Below the pieces are notes generated by a model. It searched no databases. It saw only the letters and a list, made by a program, of their open reading frames with translations, and had not been told where the DNA came from. A stretch of DNA of 6,419 bases from Flavobacterium sp. Lineage in GTDB: Bacteria; Bacteroidota; Bacteroidia; Flavobacteriales; Flavobacteriaceae. The stretch spans positions 1 to 6,419 of the forward strand of contig JAGNPF010000093.1 in NCBI GenBank assembly GCA_017989775.1, given 5' to 3'. The position numbers and the translations under genes are program-made. The first letter of the stretch is position 1. Each line of letters opens with the position of its first letter. Below, piece after piece: positions 6,376 through 6,419 of this stretch.

Positions 6376-6419
6376 AGGCGACGACATACTCTCCCACATA
6401 ACTGCAGTACCATCTGCGC
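6376..6419 (-). rRNA. rrf: 5S ribosomal RNA, 3' end only (cut by the window edge)
   Basis: The reverse complement reads GCGCAGATGGTACTGCAG and then GGGAGAGTATGTCGTCGCC, the highly conserved 3' part of bacterial 5S rRNA: the GATGGTACTGC region, the GGGAGAGTA stretch, then the 3' strand of terminal helix I. About 43 of roughly 110 nt are visible. The 5' part lies beyond base 6419, and 23S and 16S genes are expected further right on the same strand. The exact 3' nucleotide is uncertain by two or three bases; the Watson-Crick helix would end at GCC (6377). Confidence 0.93.

Overview
The window looks like a piece of a Flavobacterium-type genome (Bacteroidota, Flavobacteriia). The proteins have a Flavobacterium character, the DNA is A+T-rich, and start codons are preceded by A-rich stretches without Shine-Dalgarno motifs, as is usual in this phylum. 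This placement comes from sequence character and memory, not from a database search.

Bases 1-4792 are the distal end of a complex I (nuo) operon on the + strand: the 3' part of nuoL, complete nuoM and nuoN, then a 108-residue soluble protein of unknown function 3 bp after nuoN. Gaps are 12, 10 and 3 bp, so one transcript is expected. A perfect 19-bp hairpin followed by seven T (4832-4878) ends it. NuoL, NuoM and NuoN are the three antiporter-like proton-pumping subunits of the membrane arm of NADH:quinone oxidoreductase. NuoL and NuoN keep the expected buried Lys/Glu residues. NuoM has Leu where E. coli has the transmembrane-helix-7 Lys (K234).

Bases 4898-6162 hold two unrelated + strand genes, visibly more A+T-rich than the nuo genes. 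The first is an endonuclease III-family DNA glycosylase whose reading frame is broken near its 5' end by an apparent one-base loss in an A run. The second is a two-histidine (2H) phosphoesterase of the 2'-5' RNA ligase family. Between them lies what looks like a degenerate copy of an interspersed intergenic repeat found in Flavobacteria.

Bases 6163-6330 contain no gene I can support. The right edge carries the 3' end of a 5S rRNA on the - strand with its terminator, so an rRNA operon runs towards the protein genes from the right.

I see no clear new multi-gene system. The points most worth checking are the broken glycosylase gene, the NuoM lysine loss, the small protein attached to the nuo operon and the interspersed repeat.
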